DNA of 64,000 nucleotides from Oasisia sp. SBJ-2009 (lineage: Eukaryota; Annelida; Polychaeta; Sabellida; Siboglinidae). The notes beneath the pieces are model-generated. The model was not told the DNA's origin. It saw nothing but the letters and a program-made list of their open reading frames with translations, and made no database searches. Of the stretch, positions 24,001-39,700 are shown piece by piece. A program made the translations under genes and the position numbers. The stretch is taken from contig OZ024858.1 of assembly GCA_964017155.1 (NCBI GenBank), positions 26,108,187 to 26,172,186 on the forward strand, in the 5' to 3' direction. Within the stretch, counting starts at the first letter, position 1; each line of letters starts with the position of its first letter.

Positions 24001-27000
24001 TGTCTGCTGAGCATCGAGCTCCCTCTGGTGGCGAGACCGGCTCTCGGCGCGGTTGATGTGGTGGTGATGGTGGTAGTGGTGGACGTGTCGATCGATGTGT
24101 CTATCAATCGACGTGTCGGCACTACCAGCGACGGCACTGCTGGATTTGTCGGCGGCGGCGGCGTCAACGACACTGCCACTGAACGACAGCGCCGACATGA
24201 AGTGGTTGCTTGCATTCAAGTCCTTCTCCTTCCGCTTGTGGTGGTACGACTTGGGCGGCACCGGCGGCACGGGCGCGGAGAATGACAGGTTTCCTGAGAC
24301 GTTGGGCGACGGCCCCGCGATGTAGGAGGGCAGCCGGAGGAAGCTGTGCTCCGGGGAGTGGCGGCCCGGGGAGCGGCTGGGCGTCTGGCCGGTGGAGCTG
24401 TCCCACACGCGCGACACGTGGTCCTCCAGGATGCTCTGTGCATTCTCCTCCCGGTCGTCCATCGCCGTCGCGATGAGAGTGCCAAGAGGCACTGCTCCCA
24501 CCGTCGGCACAAGTTTACTTGACGTCGGTGCGCACGACACTGACGTGTTCGACTCGTCATCCGTCAACTGTGGAACAAGAAGCAACATTTAAACACCACC
24601 TCAAGGACATCATCACTGGCTTGATTAAGTCTGACCACTTGGACACAGCACTGTTAAATGGACTGACCTGTGACCTGTGGTCAGATGAATGGTCAGACAA
24701 TGGTGTGAGCAGGTCTCACTGGCTCTGCCTATATCATGAGCAGTTGTACTGAGTCCACACACACTCACTGAATTCACCTCTAAACAAACAGCCTGGGGCT
24801 ACCCACCCACTGTCTGACCACTCCACAATCAACTGACCAAGACCTGTGATGCAGACCAGGACAAACACTCTTCAGGGGGATGTGACAGCTTTGATGAACA
24901 TCAAAGCAAGATGAAAGGACCGCCCTCCTGCACTGGTAATGTGGCCTGCTGGGGCACTAGGGATACAGTCACCTGTGTGGCTGCCAGCCCCACCCTGCCC
25001 CACTTCCCTACCCCAGGGGGTGAGTTTGCCAGACAGTTACATCATGCAGTGACCATTCAGTCTATCAGATGTTACATTTTACAAACATACAAACAAGTCA
25101 TTCAATGGCATATTTATTTTTAACCAAAATAATTATATCACATTGTATTATTAGTGTACTATTTATACAGCTTTTATAAATAATATTGTTTTACACTAAA
25201 TTAAATTTGATGGATTTTAAAATCATAAAAAATTGCCTTAACTAATATTATCCAGATACTAATTATAGTAGTCTTTATATTCACACAATATTAACTTCTG
25301 TACAACATTAACATTTGAGGAAACATTTTCATGGGCTAAAATGTGGCCACAGGTTGTCACTTCTACCGAAAGACCTAACATTTCTGCACACAGTGGATCT
25401 AATAAAATGTTAATAGTACTACTAGACTGGTTACACGCTTAGCCTAGATTTATACCATTGCATGATGTTAACGATATCGAACATTCCGTTTGAACACTGG
25501 GTATGTTTAAATAATTGATTGGCTGCTGCTTGCTGATGGGACTCTAAAGTTAACACTGCAGTGCATCGTGCACCCATTAACATCAGGGGAGCGCTGAGTG
25601 CAATCTATTTATTATTCTTTATTCCATGCCGCTGCCCCCCTGCATACATGATGGATCTGCTTCAATAAAGCACGGCTCCTTTTTAAGTTTTGCCAGACAC
25701 GACCATGTAATTAATCACTTTTCTGACACTGTACACTATTCAGCCATAGCAAAAGAACATTGACATAATTTCACAGATACTTCAAGACAGCAACGACAGG
25801 TGGACCCAATGACAACTGCACAGCGCAAATATAGACTAGACGGTTTTATACACTGTCAAAAATAAAAAAGATAATCCGATAGGATTTTCGTAAAATAGCT
25901 GCGCTACAATAAACTAATCAAACAAAGAGAGTACAGCAAAGCTAATCCCTCGCCGTCTTCCACTGTCAGCTCCTTCGCGTGCGCCGCATTCATCAAATGG
26001 CACCACATTACAGCCTCTCCACATTTGCGCCGCAACAAAAAGCCGCCGTCTAATGACAGCCCAGACTTTCGCGGAAAAAATCCAGAATAATCCCACAGCA
26101 AAGCCGGCGTGGACGACCGCAGCACGTGTAATCCGCGTTTGATATCGTTTGAAACACCAGCAGCGCACGCAGGGCTTTTGAATCACAGACGAAGCGACAC
26201 TTTGAACTGCCTGTCGAAAGAAATTGCCAAAGATGTGCGTTAATTAAAACAAGCCATTCGGAGTTGGTCGACCGCGCGGTAAAAAGCACCGGAGAAACAA
26301 CCTGCCTTGAGCCAGCCGCGTGTCTGTGCTCACCCCCACACCTTCGCGAGGGAGCAGCAGTCATGATACCCCGGTTCTCACTTGCTGAGTCAACAGCCCC
26401 CTGGCGTTACATAGGCAACTTGTCTGGCTGCTGCATTTCAACAACATTCTACTGAAAACGTGTTGACTTTAGCTGCGCTGGTCGCCGAGCCGAACCAACG
26501 AACGCTGTTAAAACGCTGATTTTGCAACTGCTCGATAAACTTCTGAGTCTCGATACTTATTAAAATTACATTATATTATATTTAAAAGTTTACATTTTAG
26601 AGTTCTGCTAACATCCAATATGAATTGTGTAAATTTGATGGCTCACACATTTATGTTTATTGCTGTAATGTGAATGCTATAATCAAGACATTTCTACACT
26701 GGTGTAAACTTACTACCTGTAATCTACTGTGACATGAAATTGTTCTTGTCAGTAGCAGTTATGTAACATATCATGTACAACTCTCCATACAAGATATTTA
26801 ATACATCACAGCATTGGTAATAGTATAGGGCACAGTTTGACTACTGCGATAGTATCACAACAGTAAAACTACCATTGCGGTACTATCACGACAGTTAAGA
26901 AATGATGGTAGTATCACGGAAGTTAAATTTGCTTACTTAACTATATGTGAGCTAATCTAAATATTGCACTGACCCAGCCAAGATTAATGTGTTGCATCGT

Positions 27001-30000
27001 CACTAGTTTAGAATTGGAGCCATTTGCTTCACAATGGCAATCCATCAGTGATGACAATTTGATTAACAACGGTTCATAATGTAAACTATGTAAATAAGTA
27101 AAAATCATGTATGTGTATAGTATTAGAGCAACACAAGTAAACCTGGCCAAATATCCTTGTTATCAATAGTTCATTATACTATATTATTGCCAATAACTAT
27201 CTCTTGTTAAATTGATTATCGCTAGCATTGCTTCGCTACACCGACGATCGCAATGCATTGATTATTCAATGTACTGTTACACCCCTAAGTAGTGGTCAGT
27301 ATTTTTTTATTAAACACCTGACACATTTTACCTTCAATTTGTTTAACACAGGTCATCGTGTAAACTATAATTTATTAATTATTAGTAATAAATCTCTTTT
27401 AAAAATAACTACTAAACCAAGTAAAAGATTTTATGATGTAAGTTACTGGAGTATGGCAAGTTGAACTTAAATCATATCCTGGCATTGTTGTTTCATATCA
27501 ATTACTTCTGTAAGTACTTTTTAACAAAATTCCTTCCTGAACAGACTAGTGTCTAATCCCACGTACGCCCATATTTGGGCATGCTGGCTATTTATATAAC
27601 CTAATCGGATTTCCTCTCAACAAAACATTTGCATGGTGAGCCAGGCTTATGGCATTGCTATACTGATGCAGTGATTTTTGGATAGTGCATGAAGAATGTT
27701 TTGGCGAAAAGAGTACATTGAAGTTTTTTTAACTAAAATATTTGTAAACTAACTTTACGATAGCATTGCATTTTGTGACATAACATTGTTTCTCTGATAA
27801 ATTTGAACAAGGTATTGATGTGAGCCACATTGGTAGTCATCATGTAGTGTCGAGACCAATCCGTTATTGCACAACAACAGTGTGATAACTTCATACAGAG
27901 ACTATGAGATGGTAAGTCTGATGACAGAACAGACTGGAAGACCATCCACTCACTTCATGCTGCCTGTTCATGCTGATCAGAGACTGATCTGTCCATACCT
28001 TGCAGATTAAAAATGTGTTTACTATAGCTCATAGTAGTTGTACTTTGTTAGCACAATCTAGGCATTTGTGCTGTTCGAATTAATCAAAGTTATCAATGAC
28101 TGAATAGTCAATGATATCGATCCATAAATTTTTCAACAATTTATTTGACCCATTTGAAATTTACTTCCACATCAATTTATCTGACTCATGACATGTGACA
28201 CCAAATACAAGAGAAGAAGAGCAGCGTCTAAACGACCTCTCTCTCAGTATCGTATTGTTCTGGTCATTGACCGAGTGCAAATCACGGTGTCTATCGCTAA
28301 AATCAGGTGGCGTGGCTGGAAAAATTATGGATCAATTTTGGGCTATAAAATCCTCCAGGACAGGGTATCGTCATCAGTTAACACTGACTTGTTGGAAGCA
28401 GCTTCTACGGGAATACTGGGTAAATTATGTACGAGTTAGCGAGCTAGACACACCAGACGCCACGGTCTTGCTTGTCTTACTTATTGCACACCCACACTTT
28501 TCTTGGTGTAATCAGAAAGGTCTACTGGAGTGTATTGTATCTTAACAGATTATTATTTTGACAATCGACGATCATAATTAATTAGTCAGCTAATCATCCC
28601 TTTATTTTTATTATTACATATTTATACTTTTTTAATACACTGTATAGTCGTGTGCTTATTTATGTCGGTATTTTAAGGGAACGTGATTGTTTTTATTAGC
28701 ATATGCATATATTATCAAGTAGTATTGTATTAGCATTTTTATTATTATAACTCAATTAGGAATAATCATTGTAAAGAGCCCCACAACAATTATTTAGATG
28801 GGGCATTTTATAGGAAATTAATTATTATTATTGTTTTCGCCTGAACAAAAATACTTGGCAACTACTTACAACTGGATTTAGTCAAAATTATTCAGGCTTA
28901 GAAAACATTACTTAACAACAATCAGGACCTACCTCAATAGCTTTGATGGAGTGTTCGACGCGGGTCATCTTGTCGATGTCTTCCTTCACCTTTTGTAGCC
29001 TCTCTATCAACATCATCGCAAACTCGGCCGGTTCCTTCTCAGCCAAGTTCCGATCTTTTGGCGGACGGTCGGTCCGCTGGAACACAACCATGAAACATTG
29101 GTGACTGACAGAAAGTGACAGGAAAACCAACCAACAGTCCTAGATGCAGGAAAACCCCCAGAAAAGTAACGGAAATAAAATTACAACACTTGTTATGAAT
29201 ATACAAAAATTCACATCAGGGCCTGAAATAACATTTTGGAAATGTTATTCCTTTTTCAAAAGAAATGCTGAAAACTGCATAATGAAGTTTCGTGTGCAGT
29301 TTTTAGTAGTTTTCTACATTTTTATTAGAATACAGTATTTATTAGACAACACCATTACAAGTTAGTATTCTCATCAGTCATTATATATGCCAAGTGTAAA
29401 CATGAACCTCAGTGTATATACCTACTGAGAGTAAATGAACCGTATTATATATAATATTACACACTGTATGTATATTATCCTTCATACTTTAATCTGAATA
29501 ATATATTAACTGTTCACATGTTATTTTCCCCTACAGCCTAAACATCAAGTCACATAGGGTCTAATGCACCACATTATTATTTATAACAAGTTGTCAATTT
29601 TCACAGATGTAATACCATAGCATGACTAATAATCATACAGCGAACGTTTTTTTCATCATCGAAAATCCATTAATTCTGCACCTAAGCGGGAGGAATGATA
29701 CTGAATTAACTACACCCGTATTGCTGTGATCTGACGGCTGTTTTATTGCTGGACTCTGTGAACTACTGTAGTTCAATGCAGCCGACAATCGGCAATAAAA
29801 CAACCAGCTCATATAGTAGGTGGATTTTATGCAACTTGGTAATCACATAGGACAGATGTAGCGAGAGCCTGCCATGCAAGAGGTCAACAGTACCCACTGA
29901 CACAACATCAACCACTCAAATTGTCACAGATAATCTATTTTACTTTTAGCTACACCCATAAATGGTAGGTGATCAATTATCCATATATGTTTGCAACAGG

Positions 30001-33000
30001 GAAATTAGACAAATTAGCAACAACATCCATGGATGAATGCTGGATGGAGAATGGAAAATGAACCAAAAGTGAAAAAGAATACAAGGATTATAGTCGAGTT
30101 ACGACTGAAGTTGATAAATAAAGAAAACTTTCTGTGTACTTTCAGCAAGCAGTCGGTAGGTAAGATTATTTTCACAATATCAAATGCATTCATTACATTC
30201 CACAAATGCAGTTTCTGTTACACACTGAAACATCAACCGCTCTAGACTCATGCCATGTGACACATCAACAGCCCTTGCTTCAACGACATCACCAACGCTC
30301 ACAAGACATCACCGAAGGGGACTTTCAACAAGGTGACAGCGATAAAGAAATAATTTCAACGTTTTTAGAGTACAATTGGGAATAAAATAGTTAATTTCAC
30401 CTACTAGGGTAACTCCTACCTTGAGATAGAACAGGGACGAGAAGCGAGGTACTTACAGGGATGAGCGGCTGGTTGAGTCCAGTGCGGCGGTTGAGGTCAG
30501 CGTTCCTGCGCACCACTTGTTTGTGTTTCTTCCACTTCTTGCTGCCGAATGGAATCTCCCGTCCGTCGCTACAACACATGGCAGACGACTCCCGTAAGAC
30601 AATGCCAACGCCCACACAGCAACATCACAGACTCCCAGCCATCAATACACTCAAGGACAACGTTCAGACAAACACATATACACCCGACATACCAGTGGCT
30701 GTCAATTATCACATCATCTAACATCTGAATCGTGCAACTCTCTCCCCTCTCACAGTGCTACTGATGGCGAGCGTCTGCGTGCCAGGTATGTGCCTGTGCT
30801 GCCACCCAGCAGCGTCGTCAGTCCGGTATTGATCTGGCGGTGACAGGCGGCACATGGCGAGCCTTTGTAGTGCCGCCGCAAAGCCAGCATCAAAGGCTGC
30901 GTCTCATTGTTGAACGAACGACCATCAAAGCATCGCTTCATGAATTCGCAATAAATCGACATGGCAGTCACCGGCTGGCTGGGATAACGAAGTCGAACAA
31001 TATCACTCATGCAGTGGCGGTGGTCACATGACGCGCATACAAGGTGTTGCGCATCGCATGAATTGTCTATCAAAATATGTATGAAATACAAGCTTTCCTA
31101 ATTAGAGATCTCCCCATGCCTCCGTCAAATAATCACCCGAACAACAATTGTCACTGAAACAGTATCTTTCTGCATTAATTCTCCCACATCGTTTAATTTA
31201 CAACTTCAGTGCTGTGTGCATGTGTGCGTGCGTGCATGCGTGCGTGCATGCATGCGTGTGTGCGTGTACCAGATAGTGATAGTGCTCCAGTGCCTTCACA
31301 TGCGTTTGTTGCACATTTCATTTCGATTATCTGTCATAATAACAGTAATACCATTATATATTCTGTCAGATCTACAGTCGGCGAGACATTCCGTCAAAAA
31401 TCAATGTTGAAGATGGGAGCAGCACAGTACATGTTCTGTACAACACAACACAGCGACAACTGCACTGGAAGTAATGACTGAATAAGGCAATAGGACAACA
31501 CGGACACTCCCAGCAATCTCAACCTAATGAATACGTAAACTGTGATATTTAACATTAACATAACCTTCGAATGCGCAGTGTTTTCAGGGATAAGAACAGG
31601 AACAATACATGTTTGTGGTTTACTTGAGGGTATATATCTCCTTACAGACAAAACTGTTGATGGACATTTTAATGTATGTATGTAGGTTAATGATTGTTTA
31701 CACCTGTGTGCCTTATTTGTGTCAAGATAGAGAAGCTGCCATACTCCATTGAAATTCAAGTATCCATGCTCATTTACACAACATTTTAAAAAGTTGTTGC
31801 ATATGGGACACTGTATAAATAAATAAGTGTGCACAATTGTTTGTTGACTGTGTGTTATAGACCCTTAATTTTAAATGTTATGTAACCTTGAAACACGCCA
31901 CCAATTTCACCTCTAAAAAGGAGTTTGTCCCGAGGGTGTTATGTCTGTGAGGGGCTGCCCAACACTCAACTACCCCCTGGCATCAACATGTTTGTCTCAG
32001 ACAGAATTAGAAAGAGAATACTTTTGAAAAGGCGTAATCATTAACATCACTGTCTACTTCCTTAGCTACCATCAGTTGATCCGTTCCATTACAACTGGCC
32101 GACCCCTCCACCACCATTGGCACCCTATCTACAAGTATGTGATAAGGCAATCAGACTGGGACTGGGGCTGGGGGGAGACCTCGGAGGCTGGAGTGGCTTA
32201 CAAGTGAGGACTGTGTGGGTGGAGGAATCAGTGGCACAGTAAGTGGAGTAACTCCCACCAGGCACCTACTGCTGCCAGTTCAAAAAGGGGGGTGGGGGCG
32301 TATCTTACTGGGTTTTAAATTATAACGAATGGAACATTTTGTACACTACAATGAATATATGTTGAAGTTATGACGGGAATGTAGATCGCCTAATTGTGCA
32401 CAATTTGAAAGTTTTCACCAAGAAACTCATTCAGTTAGAAAGAAAAACATACAATTGCACAAACAACTTTACTGGCACTACTTGCACTACCACACAGGCT
32501 GGCCAAGTTAACCACAACACATTAGATTTCTAACAATGTCTCATTTTCTCAAGTTCAAGACAGCAGATTTTCTGTTCAAATACTGACACTGGCTAATTCC
32601 AGCCAGACAAGAATACTTTAGTACTACTAATGTGCATGGAGAATGGATGGGAACTAGGCCATCTACATGTATTGAGTTTGTCCATTCGTTTACAGCCCAG
32701 ATGGTAACCCCAATCCTGCTTGCAAGGTTACCCCATGGTGTACGTAATGAAGGGGTGGATTATTATGGTCTGAACAACAAGTGTTACTGCAGCCAGTGAC
32801 TGATGTCCTAAATAATGTTGACTCAGTGATGATTAGACAATTTTGAAGATAGCAGCCAACCGTGAATCACGTTCCGTATGTCTTGCATTAAAATTTGGTT
32901 ATTTAAACACCCAATGCATAAAATATATGAAAGTAACTGCGCTGTAAATTAAATGATTGTGTGAATAAAATATGCTATTAACATTTCTGTGTGTTGCAAT

Positions 33001-33646
33001 CAATAACATTTCAGATCTTGAAGCAAGCTTGAACTATTATTATGACAAAACAAAATGGGGATTTTATCATGCTGTGTATAATCAATCCCAGAAAAATCTT
33101 TTTATAAAAATCAACACATTTTCATTATACTACGAATACCCCAGTAAGTTGCACAAAACACTGAAATGCACCTACTTTACTTTGAGGTCAAATAGTGCAA
33201 ATTTGGTTGACTGGATTCCAGGAAGCTTCTCTCATCATTGAGAGACAAGCGAAAGCCTTGTAATAATAACAACCAACATCAATTGGCAGCTAACATAGCG
33301 TGATCCACTCATCTTGCAAAAGACCAGATAACTACCTCTAAAGTCTGGCATGAAGCAATGTACATTATCACTTCAATCAAGATCAGATCTTAAAAGAGCA
33401 ACCCTTATCTTGGCTAATGAATGGTTAGACAGACAAGCTATGATCTACAAGGGCAGGAAAACGCTTACATGTTCCTGCACAGTAATGACAAAGGGGTAAA
33501 CCAGATGAAAGGGTGAACTAGAAGAAAGGGTGCGCTATTATAGAGGCAGGCTTTGTCCTAAGGCAAAGTTTAGCAACACTTGATGGCTACTGTGTGAAAT
33601 ATATATATATATGTTCTGAGATATATATATATTCTGCACTAACATC

Positions 33647-33706
<60 letters not shown>

Positions 33707-36700
33707 ATAACCTAACAAAAATGCCCAGTAGCTCAGATACACATGTATGTAGACCCAGTACAAGACTGCTGGGTATGATTACTGGCCCATATCATTCTAG
33801 AACAGACCACTGAGACATGGACTAAAGGAGTCCTCACAAGAGCTCTCAAAAAGTCTCCCACAGAATGGCTGGCTACAGAACCCATAAAAAGATCCTGCCT
33901 TGTGATTGCCACTACACTCTACATACACAAGGTTTCAATAACTGCCTGTAATCATGCATCTTTCTCATCGCGTCATCAATGTCGTTATCAAACTTCAGCA
34001 CAGGGTGAAGTGTTACACCCGCACTTATAAATAAACACACTTGAGCTGAAGGCCAGTAATTTAGCACAGCAGTACACACTTAGTTCCTTGACTCAACTGT
34101 AGGTTTCACGAGCAACGAACAATGCCTGACTGTGAGACCAATGTACTAGAACATAGCTCTAGTGTCTCAGCTGTCAGAATAGATTTCTGTGAATGATTAA
34201 CCGAATGGAACCTAGTCTCAACGGACACTTCTCACTTGCTACATTAGTATCATTTAACATCATCTTATGCGGGCTATATACGCAGTTTATTTTTGTCCAG
34301 ACGAAATGCTAAGTTTTGATTACTCCAAATAACCCAAAACAAGGAGGCACTGGAATAGTTTCAAGTGTCTGTGAACTATTTATGTCCAAATTAAAAATCT
34401 AAAACAAAGTTATACATTAGTTATATACAGCCCCAACCAAAGAATTGTTCTGGGCACTGTACAAAAGTAATTTTTACTTACTTAATAATGTTAAAATACA
34501 TACATTACTCTGAAATCAAACGAACCACCTTTTTTTTAAATTAAATAAAAACTTAATAAATAAATAGTAAATAAATAAACACCATTAAATAGTAACAATA
34601 GATCAATTGGTGTGCTTGGCTCAGTGAATCCATGTGTGCCAGCCTTCTGTTGTGGAATGTGAATAAATACCAACGACAGAGTCTGAGAACCCCGAAACAG
34701 TGAGTGACACATGTAGACATGAGAAGAAACAAACAACTGCGGCTGCTCTCTGTGCCACATCTGTCTCACTGACAGCAGCATAAGAGATTACACACAACAA
34801 CCCCACAAACATCATCCACCCCATTGTCACTGGCCTATCACACTGCACCCTTCCTTTCACCCTGCCCAGGGCCAGCTCACACCCCAGCTGAGCCACTTCA
34901 AAGGCCCCCCAAATGACAGGGTAGAGTTCACTGAGCCGTGGCGAAGGCAGGTCATCCTGAATGGCTGCTTGCATAAGTGGATTATAATGAAGTTGCAGCA
35001 GGGTGCTGTGTAGTGACCTTTTTCTCAGCCCACTGCCACTGGCTGGAGGGAAGGCTTCAAAGGCCCTGTCAAGACATGCCAATGCTTGGCCTGTCTGACT
35101 GCGCGCCTCACTGATCACAGACCAACAGGCTGCCACTGCACTCCCTCAACTGTGGGTGATTCACATTGAGGCACACATGGCACAGAGCACAATTAACCAG
35201 CTCCACTGTTATGTCCCTGACTGTCCAGTGTAAACAATCAGCTCATCAAACACCAGTCACAGCAGGACCATTCAACACATGAATTCAATCAATACACAGC
35301 ATCACACTTGCCCAAATGAACAGATCTGTGTCACTTCTTCGGAATACTGTAGACGATAAATATGAACTGTTTATGTATGCACCCCCATAATCTCAAGGCA
35401 TACACATATCAACTAGCTGAATACTGGTTCAAAATTAATATTGTTGGAAGAAATAGTCACACCAATGGGAGTTATTGTTATCAAAAGATGATCAGCGTAA
35501 CACTTACTATAAAATGAAGGTATAACATACAAAATTAAGTTAAGATAAAATTTGTATCTCATTATTAGGCAATTACAGATAAAGGAAGCGTAAGTTGATG
35601 TATCAAATTTTACAGGTCTACAGGGCTTAATGCAGGATAAAATTATTGCCAGTCACACATGTTTTGTTGGACACATGGATGTTAACTGTTAAGCTAGTTT
35701 ACAAACTTTCAAATGTGCCTGATGACCTGAAATGGGCTACAAACACACATGACACCATTTACACTCACTTTCAAGGCATAACTAACAATATCTATGGGTT
35801 TTTTTGCTCCTTCATTTTTCCCCTTCCACCCATATTTCTACCCGTCCATATTCGTTTTTTACCCATCCTAATGATGGGTGGACGGGTCTCTACATAAAGC
35901 TATGCAGATCTACAATAATACTGTATATGCAAAGATTATCACTTAGTCAACACGTTTATGTAAACAGTTTCAAAATTATAAATTGTCTGTAATGTACAGC
36001 TCCTATTTTGTTAATGCCGGTGTCATATAGAATATTGACCCGGGGGTAAAGTGACCCGCGGGTCACTATTCTATATAGAATAATGACCCGCGGGTCACTT
36101 TTCCATAGATTTTCAGTTATAGAAAAATGACCCGCCCTATAGAAAAATGACCCGCCCCATATTTTACGGATATATATTTTAAATAATGGTTTTAATCATA
36201 ATATTAAATGTAGATTTATTATACAAACTTCACAGAGAAATGTCTACTTGGTAATAGCAACTAGTTTTTTTTTTGGGGTGGGGGGTCACATTTCTATGGT
36301 ATAGTATATTGTCCCGTGGCTTGTTATACATAGAAAACTATAAAAATTTGCCTATTTGGATGTTTACGGGCTTGTAGATTTATTATACAAACTTCACAGA
36401 AAAATGTCTACTTGGTAATACCAACCAGTATTTTTTGGGTGGGGGGTCACATTTCTATGGTATAGTATATTGACCCGTGGCTTGTTATACATAGAAAACT
36501 ATAAAAATTTGCCTATTTGGATGTTTACGTGCTTGTAGATTTATTATACAAACAGTTGAAACTTCATAGAGAAATGTCTACTTGGTAATAGCAACCAGTT
36601 TTTTTTGGGTGGGGGGGTCACATTTCTATGGTATAGTATATTGACCCGGGTCAATATACTATACCATAGAAATATGACCCCCCCCACTGCAAAACATTTA

Positions 36701-39700
36701 TTCGGTAATTATCAAATGGATGTTTACTATGATGCTTGTATGAATCATACACCATCACATAACCTTATAAATTGCCAAATATTTTTTATAACATTGACTA
36801 TTATGAGCTCCGGGTCAATATACTATACCATAGAAATATGACCCCACCTCATTTGCCTAAGGCAGTTAGCAGAATGTGGCCCAAGCAAAATATTTTCCAT
36901 GAAATTGGACACAAAATAAAACACTGGTGTTGGTGCAAGTGTCAACAAAATATGCCAACTGAGCAATGTCAGTTTGAAAAGGAGATCTTTCACTGGAAAA
37001 AAGTATTATGGCATAACAATAATATTATTAATGTATCAAAGTGCAATGTTGTATAAATATAAACAAAACATTACCTTCAATGTCATTAATACTCAAATAC
37101 ATACAAAAAAGAAAAATCCACGAAGAAACAAGGGGCGGGTCACTTTTCCATAGGGCGGGTCAATTTTCTATTATAGTATTTTGACCCCCGGGTCACTTTT
37201 CTACGCGGGTCAATATTCTATCTGACACCATCTTATAATAAATTTGCTGGTATGCCAAAATGAACACATTTTCTGAACTTAACAAAATATACTTCAATTG
37301 TAATCGTTATAAGAATCATACATGGCAATGCAGTACCCGTTTTCATGATAACTATTTAGTCAACATTATATATTTTTTAAATAACTGTATTTAAAATAAC
37401 ACTAGCAAGTCAGCCATTTTCACAACCTGTCACATTTCTATGGAGGTGCATCTACATAAACGTTTGTTACACCATTTCTATACAGCATTGAAGCACATAC
37501 AGTTTTCACTGATGAGCACATTAAATATTCAGCACATCATAAAACAGATCCACCCATCTATGTCCCCCCACAGACCCCCAGGGGGCACAGCAGAGGCAAT
37601 GGACTCAGTGGAAGCAATACACCTGGCTAGCTGTAGTGTTAGCTGGCACTGAGTTCCAAGGCCTCATCATCTATATTTGCATGAACATCAAAGCAACCGC
37701 CAACATCCCTGCTTACCAACGGACAAAGGCTTCTATTTGCTCAAAGCTTTGATTGTGCTCTCAGCCAATCTGCCTGCTGTTTCAAACACCAGCCTCAAAC
37801 AAGAGCCCTCACGGGTGCCACTCAAAGTCCTTGTAGCAATTACTGGCCATAGTCTCCAAGGGGGGAGGCACATATAGCATTAGCCACTTCACATGCCTTA
37901 CTGGCCAAACATAACACGTTCGCAGGTAGTGGTTCAAATCAATGAGGATATCATAATTACTAGAATTACATAGATGAAATCAATGTGCTAGGTGTCATAA
38001 ATATGACACAGTTAAACTGTGTAAGAGCCAATAAGACTGATATTACGTACAACTAAAAACACAGGAATGAATAGGAATTACATTAAAGAAAAGGATTTAA
38101 GATGCACAAATTGTAATCATGGGTTTAAGCTTTAACGTCATATGAATCACTCAACTACAATTTACAATGCCCCACCTGAATAGGTGGGAAACTGAAAAGG
38201 TTACCTTGTTTCCCTCGAGTGATGAGCTGTAAGCTAGTTACACTGTATTAGCAGTATACCATTTTACCACCTAGTTGTGGGACAGAAAACTGCCCACATT
38301 TCTTAGTGGTGTAATTGGTAATTTAAGGTAATGGGTGATTCATACTAATGGGTAATTCACAGTGATTATGCCTGGTGGGGTGCACAGGATGCAGACTAGG
38401 CCTAACAGGAGGATGTGAGTATTGCTAGCAATCAAACATATGAGTACTTGTCTATTCATTTTGTAAAAATAAATTCAGTTATTTCATTCAAACTGTTAGC
38501 CTATATCACTATATGACAAACTACATGGGCACATATCACGAACAAGCGACAGTCATTTTGGTGTCACATCATACTGCATATTCAAATACTTACACACTGC
38601 TGTCAGTCAGAGACATCGTGTCATCTGTGAGGGCATCGCTCGAAAGACTCTGGATCTCACTGTCCTGTGTCGATACCGGAGCGTACGAAACATGGTACGG
38701 ATTTGGAACCCTCATATTTGGTACAGGGTAGATACTGCAACAAACGAAAAGAAATATTAATACATATTGCAAAATTACATTCAAAAGATTATCATCTGAA
38801 TTATGTGTTAACATCATGGTTAGTTATAGTCTTGAAAGACACTGCTTGTTTCCGCTGCATTCATTTACAGGCATAAATTACATACATGTACTGAATAAAT
38901 CAAACTGACTGTCAATTTTTTTTAGTACTTTACCGTTTGAGCTATAACAAAATATCAATAACTGATGGGAAAACTATATAATTACCAAAGAGAACACTGC
39001 TAAAACACATCGTACATACGCTGCAATCCTGAACTACAGCACTATCAACTCTACAAATGTCTGCTTCTGACTGGCTGATCAGTGGCCCAAGAATAGATTC
39101 TATAAATGTGTTTCAGCACCTATTAAATTAACTTGTAGGTGTTAAACGAGGAACATGTCTTGTGAACACATTTGAGATAAATTCCCTCTCATTATCTGTT
39201 GTGATTCGCCATGGACATCAACAAAGGTCTATAATTGACTATTGGATTACAAAAGGTGTCTTGGCAGGATACTTTCACACTATGTGGTCATTCATTCCCA
39301 GTGACCAAAGGCTATTTCAAAGGTAGTCCAGACATTGTCCGGTCTTTAGAAGAACTTAGTGTGCTATATGGCCACTATGATCATGTCATTACCCGGGGAT
39401 GGCATTGGCTCAGATAAATGAGATGCCCTAATCAAAGGCCTGCTTCTTTAACACAAAGGACAGCTCACTAGATGATGGTAAGGTCTCTAATCAGACCTGA
39501 TACACACACCCACAACTGTAGGGACCAAAGAGCCCACACCATGTAATTAAACTGGCACCATCCAATAAAACTTGCTGCAGGTATACTGCCACCTGACCAA
39601 ACAGCCAGCAGACTTTCAACAATGTGATTCAACCACAACAATGTCATAGTTACTATGTTTCAACATTTATCTATGGATACAACACACTAGCAGGGCTCCA

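Larger units (their letters stand above)
30569..38593 (-). other. Axin intron between coding exons 2 and 3 (8 kb)
   Basis: Longest Axin intron between coding exons. It holds a TCF-motif cluster (30861-30930), a TG/CG alternating tract (31207-31266), a TA microsatellite (33650-33703), a GC-richer patch with an unexplained 171-residue minus-strand frame (34621-35136) and a GGGTCA-rich mobile element (36019-37229). Confidence 0.6.

Noticed and set aside
24216..24560. Arg/Pro-rich frames opposite or offset in the large Axin exon
   Set aside because: They are shadows of GC-rich Axin exon 5, whose frame matches the family from end to end.
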